Source: Microscilla marina ATCC 23134 (lineage in GTDB: Bacteria; Bacteroidota; Bacteroidia; Cytophagales; Microscillaceae). Taken from it: 64,000 nucleotides of DNA. Of this stretch, positions 60,642 through 64,000 are shown piece after piece. The notes under the pieces are model-generated. The model worked only from the letters and a program-made list of their open reading frames with translations, searched no databases and was not told where the DNA came from. Location: contig NZ_AAWS01000021.1 in assembly GCF_000169175.1 (NCBI RefSeq), forward strand, positions 62,001 to 126,000, given 5' to 3'. Position numbers and translations under genes: made by a program. Each line of letters opens with the position of its first letter. Position 1 is the stretch's first letter.

Positions 60642-60965
60642 ATGAAAAGTAAATATTCTGCGTCAACTCCTACGTTGATCACGCGGAATTTGATAGAATT
60701 GGCAGAACCTACTGGTAATATTTATGAATCGGTTGCCGTTGTTTCCCGCCGTGCGCGTCAGATTTCAATTGATATGAAAGAAGAGCTGAACAGCAAATTA
60801 GCTGATTTTGCTTCAACAGTAGATAATCTGGAAGAGATTTTTGAAAACCGTGAACAAATCGAGATTTCACGCTATTATGAACGTTTGCCAAAACCTGCGA
60901 CTATTGCTACCGAGGAGTTTTTGGACAACAAAGTAGCTTTTCGCTATAAAAATGTAGAAGATTAA
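60642..60965 (+). CDS. rpoZ: RNA polymerase omega-type subunit
   Basis: 107 residues from ATG 60642; a GTG at 60630 is in frame but less likely. It shows the Bacteroidota omega-like opening TRNLIELAEPTGNIYESVAVVSRRARQIS, where SRRARQI matches the conserved box of omega (SKRARQI). It continues with an acidic middle (FENREQIEISRYYERLPKP). It is longer than E. coli omega at the C-terminus but resembles other Bacteroidota RpoZ proteins. It supports assembly of the core polymerase. Operon with bamD. Confidence 0.9.
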   Translation: MKSKYSASTPTLITRNLIELAEPTGNIYESVAVVSRRARQISIDMKEELNSKLADFASTVDNLEEIFENREQIEISRYYERLPKPATIATEEFLDNKVAFRYKNVED

Positions 60966-60984
60966 TTATCAAAATAGTACTATA

Positions 60985-61021
60985 CCAAAAAAGCCATATC
61001 ATTGTGATATGGCTTTTTTGG
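60985..61021. terminator. Bidirectional terminator of bamD-rpoZ
   Basis: A perfect 17-bp stem from CCAAAAAAGCCATATCA to TGATATGGCTTTTTTGG with a three-base loop. Both arms carry A-runs and T-runs, so it works on both strands, for rpoZ and for the convergent KtrA gene. Confidence 0.92.
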
Positions 61022-61047
61022 CTTTATGGCCACAAAGAGAAGTTATT

Positions 61048-61737
61048 TTACTGGTTTAATTGAATAAACCTTTCTACATCTTTTGCTTTGCCTAGTAATA
61101 GAATAATATCTTCTTCATACAAAAGAGTATCGGCACGAGGCACTCCAATAATATGTTCTTGCTTTACTTTTTTGCCATCTTGTACCTCATCAAACATTCT
61201 TTTGATGGTAATTAGGTTCAGGTTGTATTTTTTGCGTAGCCCTATGTCAGCAATAGAGCGCCCTGTGACTCTTTTGGGTGTGTTTACTTCTACAATCTTA
61301 TACCCATCAGGCAAAGGTAAAAACGAGCGAATGCTGGGATTAAGCAAAGTTTCGGCTAGATTTTTCCCTACTTCTTCTTCTGGTGAGAGGATTTCTTTGA
61401 TTCCCAGTTTTTGTAAAATCATGCGTTGCTGAGCATTGGCAGCACGGGCTATAATGCGGGTTATTTCAAGCTCCATTAATTGTACAGTACTCATGAGTAA
61501 TGACTCGAAATCTTCGCCAATTGCTACAATTACGGCATCAACATCTTGAATATTCTGTGCCTGAAGTGCTTTAAGATCAGTAGCGTCCAGTGCTACAGCA
61601 TGGGCTACCTCGTCTTTAATATACTCAACTCGTTCGGTTTTATTGTCAATCGCCAAAACCTCAGCGCCCCGGCTTGCCAGTGATTGGGCAATGGCTATAC
61701 CAAATTGCCCCATACCTACTACAGCAAATTTATTCAT
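61048..61737 (-). CDS. KtrA/TrkA-type potassium channel regulatory protein
   Basis: 229 residues with RCK-N and RCK-C domains. The Rossmann motif is FAVVGMGQFGIAIAQSL, with VLAIDNKTER as the acidic residue after strand two. A second block is VIVAIGEDFESLLMSTVQL. The RCK-C half has VEVNTPKRVTGRSIADI and DIILLLGKAKDVERFI. It is a cytoplasmic nucleotide-binding regulator of a KtrB/TrkH-type potassium transporter, whose gene is not in the window. It overlaps the uridine kinase gene by 8 bp. Confidence 0.9.
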   Translation of the reverse strand: MNKFAVVGMGQFGIAIAQSLASRGAEVLAIDNKTERVEYIKDEVAHAVALDATDLKALQAQNIQDVDAVIVAIGEDFESLLMSTVQLMELEITRIIARAANAQQRMILQKLGIKEILSPEEEVGKNLAETLLNPSIRSFLPLPDGYKIVEVNTPKRVTGRSIADIGLRKKYNLNLITIKRMFDEVQDGKKVKQEHIIGVPRADTLLYEEDIILLLGKAKDVERFIQLNQ

Positions 61738-62362
61738 AATGATATATCTTACTTTTTAGAAAGGTAATCAAAACATCCAAACCATTTTCAACGCGTTTAC
61801 CATTGGGTACAATGATGTCTGCATCGTATTTATATGGCAATATGTATTTTTTATAAGTGGGAATTACGTGGTTTTCATATCTGTACAGCACATCATCTAA
61901 TCCATAGCCACGCTCTTCATTATCACGAATAATTCGGCGTTTAAGCCTGATATGGTCTTCTACATCAATAAATACTTTTAAATCAATGACGCGATTTAAA
62001 GGTTTATGATAAAAAATGAAAATACCTTCGACTAATATAATAGGAGCCGGCTTAAATTCCAGCATTTTTGGAGTAACATCAGGATTATTATAAGTATATT
62101 CTTGCTTGTATACAGTTTTGCCTGCTGCTAAACGCTGAATATCTAAAAGGTATTGTTCCAGGTCTATAGACTCTGGTGTGTCAAAATTACTGATACCATT
62201 GGCATCTTTTGGTTGTAAATCGCGATTATGATAGTAGTGATCTTGCGATACCAAACAAACATCTTCGGTACTGAAATTTTCTAATAGTTTATTGAGAATA
62301 AAGGTTTTACCAGCACCACTCCCTCCAGTAACTCCTACAATAAAAGGTTTGTTAGCCATCAT
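61730..62362 (-). CDS. udk: Uridine kinase
   Basis: 210 residues, the family length. The P-loop reads GVTGGSGAGKTFIL. Next come VSQDHYYHNRD, with the substrate-binding Asp and Tyr, NFDTPESIDLEQYL, IILVEGIFIFYHKPLN and RIIRDNEERGYGLDDVLYRYENHV, which covers the lid and nucleoside site. It phosphorylates uridine and cytidine in pyrimidine salvage. The 3' end overlaps the KtrA gene. A -7-like TACTTTTG on the minus strand lies at 62367-62374, five bases from the start codon, without a partner TTG. Confidence 0.95.
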   Translation of the reverse strand: MMANKPFIVGVTGGSGAGKTFILNKLLENFSTEDVCLVSQDHYYHNRDLQPKDANGISNFDTPESIDLEQYLLDIQRLAAGKTVYKQEYTYNNPDVTPKMLEFKPAPIILVEGIFIFYHKPLNRVIDLKVFIDVEDHIRLKRRIIRDNEERGYGLDDVLYRYENHVIPTYKKYILPYKYDADIIVPNGKRVENGLDVLITFLKSKIYHYE

Positions 62363-62453
62363 TCAACAAAAGTAAAGTATTTAATAAAGATTATTACAGT
62401 TCATTTTCATGAAAATAGTTTAAACCGTAATAAAATGTAATATTGATAATGAA

Positions 62454-63032
62454 TTAGATTTTATTTTGTAAGAAATCTACCAACTTCACAAAAGCTTTAC
62501 TCCTGTGACTGATGTCGTTTTTTTGTTCAAGCGACATTTCGGCAAATGTTTGTGTATGGCCTTCAGGCAAAAAAATCGGGTCATACCCAAAGCCTTCACT
62601 ACCTCTGGTGTCAGGCAATATAGTGCCAGCTGCAATTCCCTCAAATTGGTGCTGTATACCATTGACTACCAGTGTAATAACAGTTTTAAACTGGGCTTTC
62701 CGATGGGCATTACCTTGTAGATTTTTGAGCAATAGCGTAATATTGGCCTTGCTGTCGCCGTGCTTACCCGCATACATGGCCGAGTCTACTCCTGGTGCTC
62801 CCTCCAGTGCTTCTACTTCAAGCCCTGTATCATCGGCAAAACAATTGACCTGAAAATGATCCCACACGTATTGGGCTTTTTGAGCAGAATTACCTTCGAT
62901 GGTTCCAGTAGTTTCAGGCAATTCGTCATTGCATTGAATGTCATCAAGGCTGATAACCTCAAAAGTAGCTCCCAGTTTGGCTTTCACTTCTTTTATTTTA
63001 TTGGTATTACGGGTAGCAAAGCAAAGTTTCAT
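62454..63032 (-). CDS. rdgB: Non-canonical purine NTP pyrophosphatase (RdgB/HAM1)
   Basis: 192 residues. It begins LCFATRNTNKIKEVKAKL, the NTP-binding opening of Ham1 proteins. FADDTGLEVEALEGAPGVDSAMYAG provides the acidic and substrate pocket, and GFGYDPIFLPEG and SHRSKAF are the other two conserved blocks. It removes pyrophosphate from ITP and XTP and so keeps the nucleotide pool clean. It lies 5 bp downstream of the FKBP gene on the same strand, so both are likely in one operon. Confidence 0.95.
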   Translation of the reverse strand: MKLCFATRNTNKIKEVKAKLGATFEVISLDDIQCNDELPETTGTIEGNSAQKAQYVWDHFQVNCFADDTGLEVEALEGAPGVDSAMYAGKHGDSKANITLLLKNLQGNAHRKAQFKTVITLVVNGIQHQFEGIAAGTILPDTRGSEGFGYDPIFLPEGHTQTFAEMSLEQKNDISHRSKAFVKLVDFLQNKI

Positions 63033-63037
63033 AATAA

Positions 63038-63955
63038 TTAATTAACTGATTTAAGCTCTATCTCAAACCATAGTATACTGTAAGGAGGAATGGTAAAATT
63101 ACCATCATTGTCAATATTGCCAGCAGCTCCATAAGCAAGGTTAGAGTATAGAAGCACCACTTTCTTGTCTCCTACCCGCATCCCATTTACGGCAATGGTC
63201 CAGCCATTGAGTACCCTATTGTCCTCAGAATCTTTAGCCTTGAGGTCAAAAGTGAGACTTTCGTTAGTATCAAATATGGTTCCGTCTAAAAAACGCCCTG
63301 TATATGCTACGGTTACATTACTGTCAATACCTGCTTTCGGAAGTGTTACATTATCGTCAGGAGCTTTGATGATGTTCGCAGTAAATAATGAATCTCTTTC
63401 TATATAGGTAAGTGAGTCGGTGGCTGCAAACTCCAACATTTGTTCTCTTTCAGTTTTTATGTCAAACGACGATATGTCATACTTTACCACAGAATAAGGA
63501 GGAATATTCCCTCGACTTGATCTGCCATAAGCAAGGTTATAAGGTATGAAAAGCGTAGCTTGCTCACCTTCTTTCAGCCTTACTACCCCAAGTTCTATAC
63601 CTGTTAATACCTTTGTACCATCTGGGTTACCATCAAATATAAACTCTGTAGGTTCATTGAAATAAGGAGAAGTACTGTCTACAACAGTACCGCTTAGCAA
63701 AGAGCCCACATAATGCATGACAGCTTTACTACCCAAGGTAGCTGCTTGACCTGCAGGGTTGGCTTTAGTGACCACATAATATAAACCTTGATCAGTTTGT
63801 TCCGCTGTTAGGTTATTGGTACTTAAATAATTAAGAATAGCCTGTTCGTTTTCTCGGAGTTGCTTGACATCCTCTGTTTCATCCTCAAAAGTTTTACAAC
63901 TGGTGATAAGAATACTTGCACAGGCAATTACAACTAATAAAATACTTTGTCTCAT
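63038..63955 (-). CDS. Lipoprotein with two FKBP-type peptidyl-prolyl isomerase domains
   Basis: 305 residues. A signal peptide with lipobox Cys at about 20 (LITSC) anchors it to a membrane. The first FKBP domain (about 70-170) has VMHYVGSLLSGTVVDST, GVVRLKEGEQATLFIPYNLAYG and the IPPYS end. A second, more degenerate FKBP half (about 205-303) shows VAYTGRFLDGTIFDTN, GWTIAVNGMRVGDKKVVLLYSNLAYG and the final IPPYSILWFEIEL. Family role: folding of periplasmic or surface proteins at proline bonds. Domain 1 has the usual aromatic pocket residues; domain 2 has lost some. Downstream is rdgB in the same direction. Confidence 0.9.
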   Translation of the reverse strand: MRQSILLVVIACASILITSCKTFEDETEDVKQLRENEQAILNYLSTNNLTAEQTDQGLYYVVTKANPAGQAATLGSKAVMHYVGSLLSGTVVDSTSPYFNEPTEFIFDGNPDGTKVLTGIELGVVRLKEGEQATLFIPYNLAYGRSSRGNIPPYSVVKYDISSFDIKTEREQMLEFAATDSLTYIERDSLFTANIIKAPDDNVTLPKAGIDSNVTVAYTGRFLDGTIFDTNESLTFDLKAKDSEDNRVLNGWTIAVNGMRVGDKKVVLLYSNLAYGAAGNIDNDGNFTIPPYSILWFEIELKSVN

Positions 63956-64000
63956 AATTTAACTTTCTCACAAAAAAAATGATTCTACTTAACATCGACT

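Noticed and set aside
62367-62374. TACTTTTG before udk on the minus strand as promoter
   Set aside because: The -7 box fits but no TTG lies at the right distance, and the start codon is only five bases away.

Overview
The window is typical Bacteroidota DNA, most like a marine Cytophagales gliding bacterium such as Microscilla. That assignment is inferred from gene content and not proven. The pointers are AT-rich intergenic DNA, hardly any Shine-Dalgarno sequences, several promoters of the Bacteroidota form TTG-N20-22-TAnnTTTG, type IX secretion (T9SS) sorting domains at 10219-12153 and 59260-59769, two DUF4836 lipoproteins, a DUF4834-like protein, a DUF2911 protein and many lipoproteins. Most of the window is ordinary chromosome with short transcription units separated by clear intrinsic terminators.

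Layout. 1-9 kb: a partial sirtuin, an ABM monooxygenase, tRNA-Leu(CAA), a lysozyme-like small protein, ClpB, a DUF1800 protein and a TPR protein. 9-24 kb: envelope and metabolic genes (T9SS cargo, YbaB, a glycosyltransferase, an OmpA/TPR lipoprotein, a hexapeptide acetyltransferase, an SPFH protein, CoaBC, a PqqB-like MBL protein, an aldo/keto reductase, a UbiE-like methyltransferase), with two gene-poor intervals at about 16.98-17.3 kb and 18.1-18.9 kb that hold structured, repeat-like DNA. 24-33 kb: a triple-repeat lipoprotein, a beta-barrel protein, and then a compact peptide-export locus. That locus has a precursor with a duplicated NHLP (nitrile-hydratase-like) leader, a Gly-Gly site and an arginine-rich 31-residue core, followed by an HlyD-type adaptor and a C39 peptidase ABC exporter. 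A lysine/alanine-rich histone-H1-like protein and an Rpn-type nuclease follow. 34-39 kb: an LRR protein, an M20 amidohydrolase and a 7TMR-DISM/PP2C receptor phosphatase.

39.6-45.9 kb is the most unusual part. A two-gene operon encodes a protein matching the ExoY / anthrax edema factor nucleotidyl cyclase toxin family, followed 13 bp later by a 1655-residue protein of unknown function that ends in thirteen 29-residue tandem repeats. This looks like an effector or toxin locus, but its delivery and target are unknown.

46-64 kb: a formate/nitrite-family channel, tandem GNATs, proline dehydrogenase, the DUF4836 pair, a lone ABC ATPase, a HAD-like protein, a cNMP-binding protein, TilS, an OstA/LptA-like protein, a minimal T9SS-tail protein, BamD-RpoZ, a KtrA-Udk pair, RdgB and a two-domain FKBP isomerase. 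Scattered in intergenic DNA (9.1, 18.2, 35.5, 55.1 kb) are long imperfect hairpins that look like a dispersed non-coding repeat family.
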